Positions 7,645 to 14,509 of a stretch of DNA of 16,857 nucleotides are shown one piece after another (the stretch's first letter is position 1; every line of letters begins with the position of its first letter). The stretch is from an uncultured Shinella sp. (GTDB taxonomy: Bacteria > Pseudomonadota > Alphaproteobacteria > Rhizobiales > Rhizobiaceae). The DNA lies in contig NZ_CAMLFY010000102.1 in assembly GCF_946479415.1 (NCBI RefSeq), positions 1 through 16,857 of the forward strand, read 5' to 3'. The position numbers were made by a program, and so were the translations under genes. Below the pieces are notes generated by a model. It had not been told where the DNA came from. It was given only the letters and a program-made list of their open reading frames with translations, and ran no database searches.

Positions 7645-7983
7645 ATGATCAAGCGTATCAAGCCAGGCAAGCGTTTCTGCGAAGCCGTCGTCGTCAACGG
7701 TATCGTCACCACGGCCGGCGTGACCGGCGACGGTGCCGACACGGTCGCCCAGACCCGCGACATCCTTGCCCAGATCGACGGCCTGCTCGCCGAAGCCGGC
7801 ACGTCCAAGGCCAAGCTGATCAGCGCCAATATCTGGCTGCGCGACATCGCGCATTTCAGCCAGATGAACGAGGTCTGGGACCAGTGGGTCGACAAGGACA
7901 ACCTGCCGGTCCGCGCCACCGTCGAAGCCCGCCTCGCCGCGCCCGAACTGCTGGTCGAAATCCAGGTCACCGCGCTCGTCTGA
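7645..7983 (+). CDS. RidA-family enamine/imine deaminase
   Basis: 112 residues of the YjgF/YER057c/UK114 (RidA) family, small trimeric proteins that hydrolyse reactive enamines and imines released by PLP or flavin enzymes. The substrate-binding Arg (LPVR, Arg90) and the acidic residue in LLVEIQVTA (Glu105) line up with the Arg and Glu of active RidA proteins, so it should be catalytic. It is a little shorter than classical RidA (about 125-130), mostly at the N-terminus. GGGAG at 7633-7637 is a suitable ribosome site for ATG 7645; the longer open frame upstream overlaps the racemase gene and was discounted. As the last gene of the left operon behind a flavin D-amino-acid dehydrogenase, its likely task is to hydrolyse the imino acid to the 2-oxo acid. 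Confidence 0.92.
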   Translation: MIKRIKPGKRFCEAVVVNGIVTTAGVTGDGADTVAQTRDILAQIDGLLAEAGTSKAKLISANIWLRDIAHFSQMNEVWDQWVDKDNLPVRATVEARLAAPELLVEIQVTALV

Positions 7984-8002
7984 GCTTTTTAAAGCGGATT
8001 TC

Positions 8003-8032
8003 GGGGCGAGGCTGCACGCGCGGCCTCGCCCC
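8003..8032. terminator. Bidirectional terminator hairpin between convergent genes
   Basis: A perfect 10-bp stem, GGGGCGAGGC (8003-8012) with GCCTCGCCCC (8023-8032), around a 10-base loop. TTCCGTTT follows on the + strand, and on the - strand the T/A-rich complement of 7984-7995 follows further on. It sits exactly between the RidA stop and the stop of the convergent PLP enzyme, so it probably ends both transcripts. Confidence 0.8.
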
Positions 8033-8038
8033 TTCCGT

Positions 8039-9355
8039 TTAGAGCGTCTTCAGGACGTCGGCGAGCGCGTCGATCAGCATGTCGGCATTCTCGCGCGAGA
8101 AGACGAGCGGCGGACGGATCTTCAGCACGTTGGCGCGCGGGCCGGATGCGCTGATGAGGATGCGACGCTCGCGCAGACCGTTGACGATGCGGGTCGTCAG
8201 TGCCGCGTCCGGGCTTTTTACGGCGGGATCGGCGACGATCTCCACGCCGATGAACAGGCCGGAGCCGCGCACGTCGCCGATGGCGTGATAGCGCCCGGCA
8301 AGCGCCCTCAGGCCCTCCATCAGATAATTGCCGACCTCAAGCGCATTCTGCTGCAGGCCGTCGATGCGGATGGTGTCAAGCACCGCCTTGCCGGCCGCTG
8401 CCGCGACCGGATTGCCGCCGAACGTGTTGAAGTAGCGGGCGCGCGGGCCGAATTCGGCGATAACCTCCGGACGCAGCACGATGCCGGCCATCGGATAGCC
8501 GTTGCCCATCGGCTTGCCGATCGTCACCATGTCGGGCGCCACGCCATGGCGCTCGAAGCCCCACATAGTCTCGCCGGTGCGGCCGAAACCGGGCTGCACC
8601 TCGTCGGCGATGAACAGGCCGCCGGCCGCGTGGATGGCATCCACCGCCGGCTTCAGGAAACCCTTCGGGCCGGCGAAGATGCCGTCGCTGGAAAAGATCG
8701 TATCGGTGATTAGCATGGCCGGCTTGATGCCGTGACGCTTGAGATCGGCGATGGCAGCGCGAACGTCGCTACCGAATTTCTCCATCATGTCTTCCGGCGA
8801 ATGCCGGTAGCTGTCGGGTGCCGCCACGGTGCGCACATGCGGGCCGAGCGTGACGGATTCACCGAGCGACGGCGAAAACTCGGCAACCGCGCTCGTCAGG
8901 CCGTGATAGGCGAGATCGGTGCAGATGATGCCGGTGCCGCCGGTGACGTAGCGGGCGATGCGCACGGCAAGGTCGTTTGCCTCGCTGCCGGTGCAGGTGA
9001 ACATCGCCTGGCTGAGCGCCGCCGGGAAGGTCGCCGTCAGCGTTTCGGCATAGTCGACGATGCCCTCGTGCAGATAGCGGGTGTGAGTATTGAGAACGGC
9101 GGTTTGGCTGGTGATCGCCTCCACCACGCGGGGATGGCAATGGCCGAGCGAGGCGACGTTGTTGTAGGCGTCGAGATACTTTTCGCCCGCGGTGTCGTAG
9201 AGGAAGACGCCTTCGCCGCGCACGAGATGCAGCGGCTTTTCGTAGAACAGGCGGTAGGCGGGGCCGAGCACCTTTTCCCGGCGGGCGATCAGCGCCTGTT
9301 CGGCGTCGCTCAACCGTTCGAAATCCTCGCGCGAAAATGCATTCACCATCGACAT
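8039..9355 (-). CDS. Class III PLP enzyme of the AGXT2L (phospholyase) family
   Basis: 438 residues of the class III aminotransferase fold. The N-terminal run YLDAYNNVASLGHCHPRVVE (60-79), LNTHTRYLHEGIVDYA (88-103) and CTGSEANDLA (121-130) closely resemble human ETNPPL and PHYKPL (AGXT2L1/2), which are phospholyases rather than aminotransferases: they eliminate phosphate and ammonia from phosphoethanolamine or 5-phosphohydroxylysine, giving an aldehyde. The PLP-binding Asp is in FIADEVQPGFGRTG (Asp251) and the Schiff-base lysine in TIGKPMGNGYP (Lys281). The start at 9355 lies two bases after the kinase stop; the same frame stays open upstream into the kinase gene, but that extension has no homology and was dropped. 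A kinase encoded just upstream would supply the phosphorylated substrate. Phospholyase activity is inferred; a true aminotransferase is the alternative. Confidence 0.9.
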   Translation of the reverse strand: MSMVNAFSREDFERLSDAEQALIARREKVLGPAYRLFYEKPLHLVRGEGVFLYDTAGEKYLDAYNNVASLGHCHPRVVEAITSQTAVLNTHTRYLHEGIVDYAETLTATFPAALSQAMFTCTGSEANDLAVRIARYVTGGTGIICTDLAYHGLTSAVAEFSPSLGESVTLGPHVRTVAAPDSYRHSPEDMMEKFGSDVRAAIADLKRHGIKPAMLITDTIFSSDGIFAGPKGFLKPAVDAIHAAGGLFIADEVQPGFGRTGETMWGFERHGVAPDMVTIGKPMGNGYPMAGIVLRPEVIAEFGPRARYFNTFGGNPVAAAAGKAVLDTIRIDGLQQNALEVGNYLMEGLRALAGRYHAIGDVRGSGLFIGVEIVADPAVKSPDAALTTRIVNGLRERRILISASGPRANVLKIRPPLVFSRENADMLIDALADVLKTL

Positions 9356-9357
9356 GA

Positions 9358-10422
9358 TCAGGCCTCGGTCAGGTTGGGCGCGAGCCGTTTCAGCCCGGCC
9401 GGAGTAAGATCGGCAATATTCTGCAGGCCGCGCCAGGCGGTGGCGTGGTTGCGCATGATGTAGGCCCGGTTTTCCGGGAAGCGCGCCGAGCGCCATTCCG
9501 CAATGATGATCGACATCGCGAGACGGCAGCGCATGAGGAGAGGTAACAGCTCGACTTCCGGAGGCAGCAGCGGGCGCGCCGAAAGGAAGCCGTCGAGGAA
9601 GGCGCCGGTGCGGGCGGCCCAGTTGTCGGTCGCCATATGGTAGGAAATGCCGACGGCGAGGTCGTTGATCAGCGTGGCATGCACCATATCGCCGAAATCG
9701 ATGATGCCGACGACCGTCGTCGGCTCCGCCGGATCGAGCAGGATATTGTGCGGGTTGAAGTCGTTGTGGATGATCTGGCGGCGCTCGAGGGCTGCGATGG
9801 CCGGCAGCGACCGCTCGAATTCGGCAAGCACGGCTTCCACCTGCGCGCGCCGCTCCTCCGCGACATCGCCGACGACGGCTTGCAGATCGAGCGTGTGGGA
9901 AATGTCCCACATCAGCTTCCCCTCGGGGGGGCGGCCGTCATAGTCCTTGAGGCCAAGCCCGAGCTCGGCAAGGGCGCGGCCGACATTGCGGCTCTGTGCC
10001 TCCGATGCCTCCGTGCGATATTGCAGCTCGCCGTCGAGGAAGGTGAGCAGGCGCATGATGCGCGGGCCGTCCGATGTGGAAAGCGTGCGGCTCGGCTCGC
10101 CCGACAGCGTCGGCACCAGCCGGGGCACGGGCACGGCGGGCGCGACGGCTTCGAGATGCAGTAAGGCGCCGTCCTGGAATTCCAGCGCAGCCGGATCTTC
10201 GGCCGGGTTGGCGATCTTCAGGATGAAATCGGTGCCATCGGCGCGCTTGAAGAGAAAGGTCTCGTCCCGCTCGCTGGAGAGCCGCTTCACCGCACCGGCA
10301 AGTCCATAGACCTCGGAGACGGCCGCCTCGGCGTCCTCGATCGCGGTCACGCTCCAGGTCGCCGACATAGAGTCCGGTTTTTGGGAGTCCTGTTTCTGGG
10401 CGGCGGGCGCTGGCTCCGTCAT
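9358..10422 (-). CDS. APH-fold kinase, hydroxylysine-kinase-like
   Basis: 354 residues of the aminoglycoside phosphotransferase/choline-kinase fold. Visible: an N-lobe lysine in FILKI (Lys69), the catalytic loop IIHNDFNPHNILLD with Asp221 and Asn226, and the metal-binding IIDFGD (Asp242). HNDFNPHNIL plus the following SYHMAT-type helices resemble hydroxylysine kinase (HYKK/AGPHD1), which phosphorylates 5-hydroxy-L-lysine. The gene precedes, with a two-base gap, an AGXT2L-family PLP enzyme; kinase and phospholyase would act in sequence. GGAG six bases before ATG 10422 (minus strand) supports the start; Met19 is an alternative, since the first 18 residues are low-complexity and rich in Ala, Gln and Pro. 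Transcription probably begins in the 10423-10609 gap under the divergent regulator. Fold is certain; hydroxylysine as substrate is a reasoned guess. Confidence 0.87.
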   Translation of the reverse strand: MTEPAPAAQKQDSQKPDSMSATWSVTAIEDAEAAVSEVYGLAGAVKRLSSERDETFLFKRADGTDFILKIANPAEDPAALEFQDGALLHLEAVAPAVPVPRLVPTLSGEPSRTLSTSDGPRIMRLLTFLDGELQYRTEASEAQSRNVGRALAELGLGLKDYDGRPPEGKLMWDISHTLDLQAVVGDVAEERRAQVEAVLAEFERSLPAIAALERRQIIHNDFNPHNILLDPAEPTTVVGIIDFGDMVHATLINDLAVGISYHMATDNWAARTGAFLDGFLSARPLLPPEVELLPLLMRCRLAMSIIIAEWRSARFPENRAYIMRNHATAWRGLQNIADLTPAGLKRLAPNLTEA

Positions 10423-10517
10423 GCTTGCTCCGTTCTGGCGGTTTCCCGCGGGTTCGTCGAAGACGGTTTCCGGCGCTGTTGACAGCGCTTGGCCACCATT
10501 GCCACGGGCGTTTCTTC

Positions 10518-10584
10518 CATCAAGAATGCGTGCGGCGGTGGCTCATACTTGAAACACGTCAAAAAAGATGCATCAAGTATCTTG
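10518..10584. promoter_or_regulatory. Divergent control region with repeated ATCAAGNAT motif (candidate operator)
   Basis: The gap between the kinase and the GntR gene holds CATCAAGAAT (10518-10527), ATACTTGA (10545-10552, inverted) and CATCAAGTAT (10571-10580), the last extended by CAAG-TAT-CTTG (10574-10584). ATACTTGA and TCAAGTAT form an inverted repeat with a 20-base spacer. A closely related 15-base sequence recurs at 11337-11351. A position between divergent genes beside a DNA-binding regulator suggests an autoregulated operator. I cannot place -35/-10 boxes with confidence. Confidence 0.45.
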
Positions 10585-10609
10585 TTACTCGATTTTGCGG
10601 ACCAGTTCC

Positions 10610-11290
10610 ATGCCCGAATTCGCGACACTGGAATATGAGAACCTCAACAGCGTGGTCTATGCCGCGCTGTGCGATGCGCTGATGCAGGGGCGCTTCCAGC
10701 CGGGAGACCGGCTGAAGATCCGCGATCTCGCCGAGCAGTTCGGCACCAGCGTCACGCCGATCCGCGACGCGATCCTGCGGCTTGCCAATGACGAGGCCAT
10801 CACCTTCCGCTCGCCGCGCGATATCCGCATCGCCGGTCTGAGCGAGGCGCGCTACCGCGAAATACGCGCCATCCGCGTGCGCCTCGAAGGGTTGGCCGCC
10901 GAAACGGCCGCGCAGGTGGCGACGAGTGCCGACATTCAGGCGCTGGAGCAGATTTTGCTGGAAAACGAGCAGGCGATCGCCGATGGCGACCGTCTGAAGG
11001 GCACACAGCTCAACCAGGCTTTCCACTTCATGCTGCCGCAGATCGCTGGCCTTCCGGTGCTGACCACCATCCTGCGCCGACTCTGGCTGCAGATGGGACC
11101 GCACATTTCCGATGCCTATCTGGCCGGCGGCCGGGCGATGATCGATCATCACTATCCCGTCGTCGAGGCATTGAAACGACACGATTCGCCCGCCGCCTCC
11201 ATGGCTATCGTCGATGATATCCTGCTGGGTGGAAAACCCATTCTGGACCGTATAGCGCATGGCGAGGAACGAGAGGCGCGGCGCGCCTGA
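10610..11290 (+). CDS. GntR-family transcription regulator (FCD/FadR subfamily)
   Basis: 226 residues. The N-terminal winged helix-turn-helix (about residues 10-75) contains the GntR signature: GRFQPGDRLKIRDLAEQFG, then TSVTPIRDAILRLANDEAI. The remaining roughly 150 residues form an all-helical FCD ligand domain with spaced residues typical of its metal site, including NQAFHFML and IDHHYPVVEAL. Such proteins usually repress neighbouring catabolic and transport genes until an organic or amino acid binds. The gene diverges from the kinase/phospholyase pair and precedes the dehydrogenase and ABC transporter genes, so these are its likely targets. The ATG at 10610 (MPEFATLEYENL) was chosen because the family homology begins there; an in-frame ATG at 10568 lies inside the proposed operator and adds 14 residues unlike the family. 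Confidence 0.93.
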   Translation: MPEFATLEYENLNSVVYAALCDALMQGRFQPGDRLKIRDLAEQFGTSVTPIRDAILRLANDEAITFRSPRDIRIAGLSEARYREIRAIRVRLEGLAAETAAQVATSADIQALEQILLENEQAIADGDRLKGTQLNQAFHFMLPQIAGLPVLTTILRRLWLQMGPHISDAYLAGGRAMIDHHYPVVEALKRHDSPAASMAIVDDILLGGKPILDRIAHGEEREARRA

Positions 11291-11336
11291 CACTGTCTTG
11301 AGTGAGGAGGCTTGCAATTCGCGGGCCGCCGATTAC

Positions 11337-11353
11337 GATGTATCAAGCATCAA
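11337..11353. promoter_or_regulatory. Second copy of the candidate GntR operator
   Basis: GATGTATCAAGCATCAA lies 15 bases before the dehydrogenase start. Its first 15 bases match GATGCATCAAGTATC at 10567-10581 at 13 of 15 positions, both differences being C/T swaps. It reads as a direct repeat GTATCAA-GCATCAA. A copy at this spot could let the regulator block transcription or translation start of the dehydrogenase/transporter genes. Confidence 0.45.
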
Positions 11354-11368
11354 TGGAGACGCCTCCGC

Positions 11369-12109
11369 ATGACCGAAGAACGCCGCTACATGTTGCTGAC
11401 GGGAGCGAGCCGCGGCATCGGCCATGCGACGGTCAAGCTCTTCCAGTCGAAGGGCTGGCGCATCTTCACCGTCTCGCGTCAGGCCTTCTCCGAGGAGTGT
11501 GCTTGGCCCTCGGCGCGTGAAAGCCACATCCAGGCCGATCTTGCCGACCTCACCCAGATCGATCGCCTGGCCGCGACGGTGCGTGAGCGCCTGCCGCATG
11601 GCAAGCTGCACGCCCTCGTCAACAATGCCGGCATCTCGCCGAAGGGACCCGGCAGAAGCCGCCTTGGCGTACTGGATACGGATGCGGACGTCTGGACGCA
11701 GGTCCTCAATGTCAACATCGTCTCGACGGCGCTGATCGCCCGCGCGCTGATGCCGGAACTGGAGGCGGCCAAGGGCTCGATCGTCAACGTAACCTCGATT
11801 GCCGGCTCGCGCGTGCATCCCTTCGCCGGTGTCGCCTATGCGGCATCGAAGGCGGCGCTTGCCGCGTTGACGCGCGAAATGGCGCATGAATTCGGCAAGC
11901 GCGGCGTGCGGGCCAACGCCATCGCGCCGGGCGAAATCGAAACCTCGATCCTCTCGCCGGGGACCGATGAGCTGGTGGCGGCGGAAGTGCCGATGGGACG
12001 GCTGGGCGAACCGCGCGAAGTCGCGGAGACCATTCATTTCCTCTGCACCGAGCAGTCTTCCTACATCAACGGCGCGGAAATCCACATCAATGGAGGGCAG
12101 CACGTCTGA
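11369..12109 (+). CDS. Short-chain dehydrogenase/reductase (SDR)
   Basis: 246 residues, classical SDR length. Cofactor loop TGASRGIG (11-18), LVNNAG (83-88), Asn114 in LNVNIVS, and the catalytic Ser143 (VTSIAG), Tyr157 and Lys161 (YAASK) are all present. RANAIAPGEIETSI and the ending NGAEIHINGGQ are typical of FabG-like SDRs. The residues after the second strand (VSRQAF) fit an NADP preference weakly. The start at 11369 has GGAG at 11355-11358; an ATG further upstream reads through the operator-like site and adds an Arg-rich stretch without homology. It lies between the regulator and the ABC transporter, so it may act on a hydroxy- or carbonyl-compound of the same pathway. Family sure, substrate unknown. 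Confidence 0.92.
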   Translation: MTEERRYMLLTGASRGIGHATVKLFQSKGWRIFTVSRQAFSEECAWPSARESHIQADLADLTQIDRLAATVRERLPHGKLHALVNNAGISPKGPGRSRLGVLDTDADVWTQVLNVNIVSTALIARALMPELEAAKGSIVNVTSIAGSRVHPFAGVAYAASKAALAALTREMAHEFGKRGVRANAIAPGEIETSILSPGTDELVAAEVPMGRLGEPREVAETIHFLCTEQSSYINGAEIHINGGQHV

Positions 12110-12113
12110 CAAG

Positions 12114-12143
12114 GGTCAAAAAGGGGAAAAATCCCCGTTGACC
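12114..12143. repeat. Two-part hairpin downstream of the SDR gene
   Basis: GGTCAA (12114-12119) pairs with TTGACC (12138-12143), and inside it GGGGA (12123-12127) pairs with TCCCC (12132-12136) around an AAAA loop, leaving a small AAA/G internal loop. It begins four bases after the SDR stop. No T-run follows, so it is not a classical intrinsic terminator; it may be a processing, attenuation or protein-binding site ahead of the transporter genes. TTGACC could also serve as a -35 box, but the matching -10 is poor. Confidence 0.5.
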
Positions 12144-12298
12144 GGCAATGACTGGAATGCATCAATCGGCCGAACGCTCAGGGGAAAGGGCGTGACGACC
12201 GGAGAAGCCGCAGCCGACGCCGCAAGGGCGGGGTGAGCGGTCCGCAGAGATCGTCATCGGAGCGAAGGCTCCATCACAATGAAGAAAAGGGGAGTGCC

Positions 12299-13351
12299 AT
12301 GAAGACAATTCTAAAATCGGGTGTTCTGGCGGCCACCGCCGTCATTCTGTCGGCCAGCATCGTTGCGCCGGTATTTGCACGCGACCTGACCGTCGTGTCC
12401 TGGGGCGGCAACTATCAGGACGCCCAGCGCAACATCTACTTCAAGCCGTTTTCCGAAAAGCTCGGCAAGCCGGTGCTCGACGAAGCCTGGGATGGCGGCA
12501 TCGGCGTGATCCAGTCGAAGGTCAAGGCCGGCGCGCCGAACTGGGATGCGGTACAGGTGGAAGCCGAAGAGCTGGCGCTCGGCTGTGCCGACGGCCTCTA
12601 TGAAAAGATCGACTGGGACAAGATGGGCGGCAAGGACAAGTTCCTCGACAGCGCCGTCAATGACTGCGGCGTCGGCGCCATCGTCTGGTCCACCGCGATC
12701 GCCTATGACGGCGACAAGCTGAAGGAAGGTCCGACCTCCTGGGCGGACTTCTGGAACGTCGAAAAGTTCCCCGGCAAGCGCTCGCTGCGCAAGGGCCCGA
12801 AATATACGCTGGAATTCGCGCTGCTCGCCGATGGTGTCTCCAAGGACGAGATTTACGACGTGCTCGGCACGGAAGAGGGCGTCGCCCGCGCCTTCAAGAA
12901 GCTCGATGAGCTGAAGTCGAACATCGTCTGGTGGGAATCCGGCGCCCAGCCGCTGCAGTTCCTGGCCTCCGGCGAAGTCGCCATGACCTCGGCCTACAAT
13001 GGCCGTATCACCGGTATCAACCGTTCGGAAGGTAAGCACTTCAAGGTCGTCTTCCCAGGCAGCATCTATGCCGTCGACAGCTGGGTCGTGCTGAAGGACG
13101 CCGAGAACAAGGACGCGGCGCAGGACTTCATCGCCTTCGCCAGCCTGCCGGAAAACCAGGCCAAGCTGCCGGAATTCGTCGCCTACGGCCTGCCGAACAA
13201 GGAAGCGGCCTCCAAGGTGCCGGCGGAATTCGCCAAGGACCTGCCGACCGATCCGGCCAACATGACGGACTCGATCCCGCTCAATGTCGATTTCTGGATC
13301 GACAATGCGGAAACGCTGACGGCCCGCTTCAACGCCTGGCTCGCCCAGTAA
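12299..13351 (+). CDS. ABC transporter periplasmic binding protein (PotD/PotF-like)
   Basis: 350 residues with a clear Sec signal peptide: MKTILKSGVLAATAVILSAS, ending near VFA before RDLTVVSWGG, so the mature protein is periplasmic. The opening LTVVSWGGNYQDAQRN and the pattern with TSWADFWNVEKFPGKR, TSAYNGRI and FPGSIYAVDSWVVLK are typical of family-1 solute-binding proteins for spermidine/putrescine and other cationic or amino-acid-like substrates. It is followed by its ATPase and two permeases, forming a complete importer. AGGGGAG at 12288-12294 precedes ATG 12299; an in-frame ATG at 12233 would put 22 charged residues before the signal and is unlikely. Imported substrate not defined by sequence; basic amino acids, polyamines or related compounds are likely given the neighbouring enzymes. 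Confidence 0.94.
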   Translation: MKTILKSGVLAATAVILSASIVAPVFARDLTVVSWGGNYQDAQRNIYFKPFSEKLGKPVLDEAWDGGIGVIQSKVKAGAPNWDAVQVEAEELALGCADGLYEKIDWDKMGGKDKFLDSAVNDCGVGAIVWSTAIAYDGDKLKEGPTSWADFWNVEKFPGKRSLRKGPKYTLEFALLADGVSKDEIYDVLGTEEGVARAFKKLDELKSNIVWWESGAQPLQFLASGEVAMTSAYNGRITGINRSEGKHFKVVFPGSIYAVDSWVVLKDAENKDAAQDFIAFASLPENQAKLPEFVAYGLPNKEAASKVPAEFAKDLPTDPANMTDSIPLNVDFWIDNAETLTARFNAWLAQ

Positions 13352-13365
13352 GAACATCCGTGGTG

Positions 13366-13389
13366 AAGGGCGCTCTGAGGAGCGCCCTT
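13366..13389 (+). terminator. Intra-operon stem-loop after the binding-protein gene
   Basis: A perfect 10-bp stem, AAGGGCGCTC (13366-13375) with GAGCGCCCTT (13380-13389), closes a TGAG tetraloop. No T-tract follows. Such hairpins behind binding-protein genes usually protect the 5' message or partly end transcription, so that more binding protein than membrane components is made. Confidence 0.65.
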
Positions 13390-13441
13390 CCTGCATGGCC
13401 GGGTGCTTTTGCATCCTCCGCCTCTAGCGATGGAGTCTTCC

Positions 13442-14509
13442 GTGGCCGAATTCATTCGATTTGACCGCATCACCAAATTCTACGGCTCGCTTTGCGTGGT
13501 CGAAAATCTCGACCTCGGCATCGACAAGGGCGAATTCGTCAGCCTGCTCGGCCCGTCCGGCTCCGGCAAGACGACGCTTCTGATGATGCTCGCCGGCTTC
13601 GAGCAGCCGACCTCAGGCAGCATCCTGCTCGATGGAACCGCCATCAATGCCGTGCCGACGCACAAGCGCGACATGGGCGTGGTCTTCCAGAATTATGCGC
13701 TCTTCCCGCATATGTCCGTCGGCGACAACATCGCCTTTCCCCTGCAGATGCGCGGCATCGGCAAGGCGGAGATTGACGAGCGGGTCAAGCGGGCGCTCGG
13801 CATGGTGCAACTGTCCGCCCTTGTCGACCGGCGCCCCTCTCAGCTCTCCGGCGGCCAGCAGCAGCGCGTGGCGCTCGCCCGTGCGCTGGTCTTCGAGCCA
13901 CGCGTCGTCCTGATGGACGAGCCGCTCGGCGCGCTCGACAAGAACCTGCGCGAGCAGATGCAGCTCGATATCCGCGACCTGCACCGCCGTCTCGGCCTGA
14001 CCATCGTCTTCGTTACGCATGACCAATCCGAGGCGCTGACCATGTCGGACCGGGTCGCCGTGTTCAACAAGGGCCGGATCGAGCAGATCGGCACGCCGCG
14101 GCAGGTCTATGACGAGCCGGCGACGCGTTTCGTTGCCGAATTCATCGGCGAGACCAATCTCGTCGAGGGCGTCGTGGAAGCCGTGCAGGGGCAGGAGGCC
14201 ACCGTGCGCCTTCCCTCCGGCGCGCAGATCGTCTCCGCCGTGTCGGGCACCGTCGCCTCCGGCCAGCCCGTCTTCCTGTCCATCCGCCCGGAACGGGTCG
14301 ATCTCAGCGAGACGCGCGGCGATGCTCGCAATGTGCTGGAAACCGAAGTTACCGACAGCGTCTATCAGGGCGATCATCTTCGCGTGCAATTGCAAAATGC
14401 GACGCAGCCAATGATCGCCAAGCTCGGCCGAAGGTCGCGCGAATTTCCGCCGGGCACCAAGGTCTTCGCGGCCTTTTCGGCCGGCGATTGCCGGGTCATC
14501 GCGCCATGA
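13442..14509 (+). CDS. ABC transporter ATP-binding protein (PotA/PotG-like)
   Basis: 355 residues. From the GTG start: Walker A GPSGSGKT (37-44), Q-loop FQNYALFPH with Gln83, signature LSGGQQQRVALARAL (135-149), Walker B VVLMDEPLGALD (155-166) and the switch His193 in VTHDQSEAL. The last 110 residues form a TOBE-type regulatory domain, as in spermidine/putrescine and related ATPases. It energises uptake through the two permeases encoded behind it, and its stop overlaps the first permease start (ATGA). Start: GTG 13442 has GGAG at 13432-13435 six bases ahead and yields the usual VAEFIRFDRITKFYG opening, whereas the in-frame ATG at 13430 has no ribosome site. Both are possible. Confidence 0.95.
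   Translation: MAEFIRFDRITKFYGSLCVVENLDLGIDKGEFVSLLGPSGSGKTTLLMMLAGFEQPTSGSILLDGTAINAVPTHKRDMGVVFQNYALFPHMSVGDNIAFPLQMRGIGKAEIDERVKRALGMVQLSALVDRRPSQLSGGQQQRVALARALVFEPRVVLMDEPLGALDKNLREQMQLDIRDLHRRLGLTIVFVTHDQSEALTMSDRVAVFNKGRIEQIGTPRQVYDEPATRFVAEFIGETNLVEGVVEAVQGQEATVRLPSGAQIVSAVSGTVASGQPVFLSIRPERVDLSETRGDARNVLETEVTDSVYQGDHLRVQLQNATQPMIAKLGRRSREFPPGTKVFAAFSAGDCRVIAP

Noticed and set aside
8732..9463. + strand open frame (243 codons) opposite the PLP enzyme and kinase genes
   Set aside because: Antisense shadow of two well-supported genes; no ribosome site or domain seen.
9356..9910. N-terminal extension of the class III PLP enzyme frame into the kinase gene
   Set aside because: The extra residues are Arg/Ser-rich shadow sequence, and the real start at 9355 directly follows the kinase stop and begins where homology begins.
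10423..10609. A small gene or sRNA in the divergent gap
   Set aside because: Short frames there lack ribosome sites and homology; the repeated motif better explains the stretch as control DNA.
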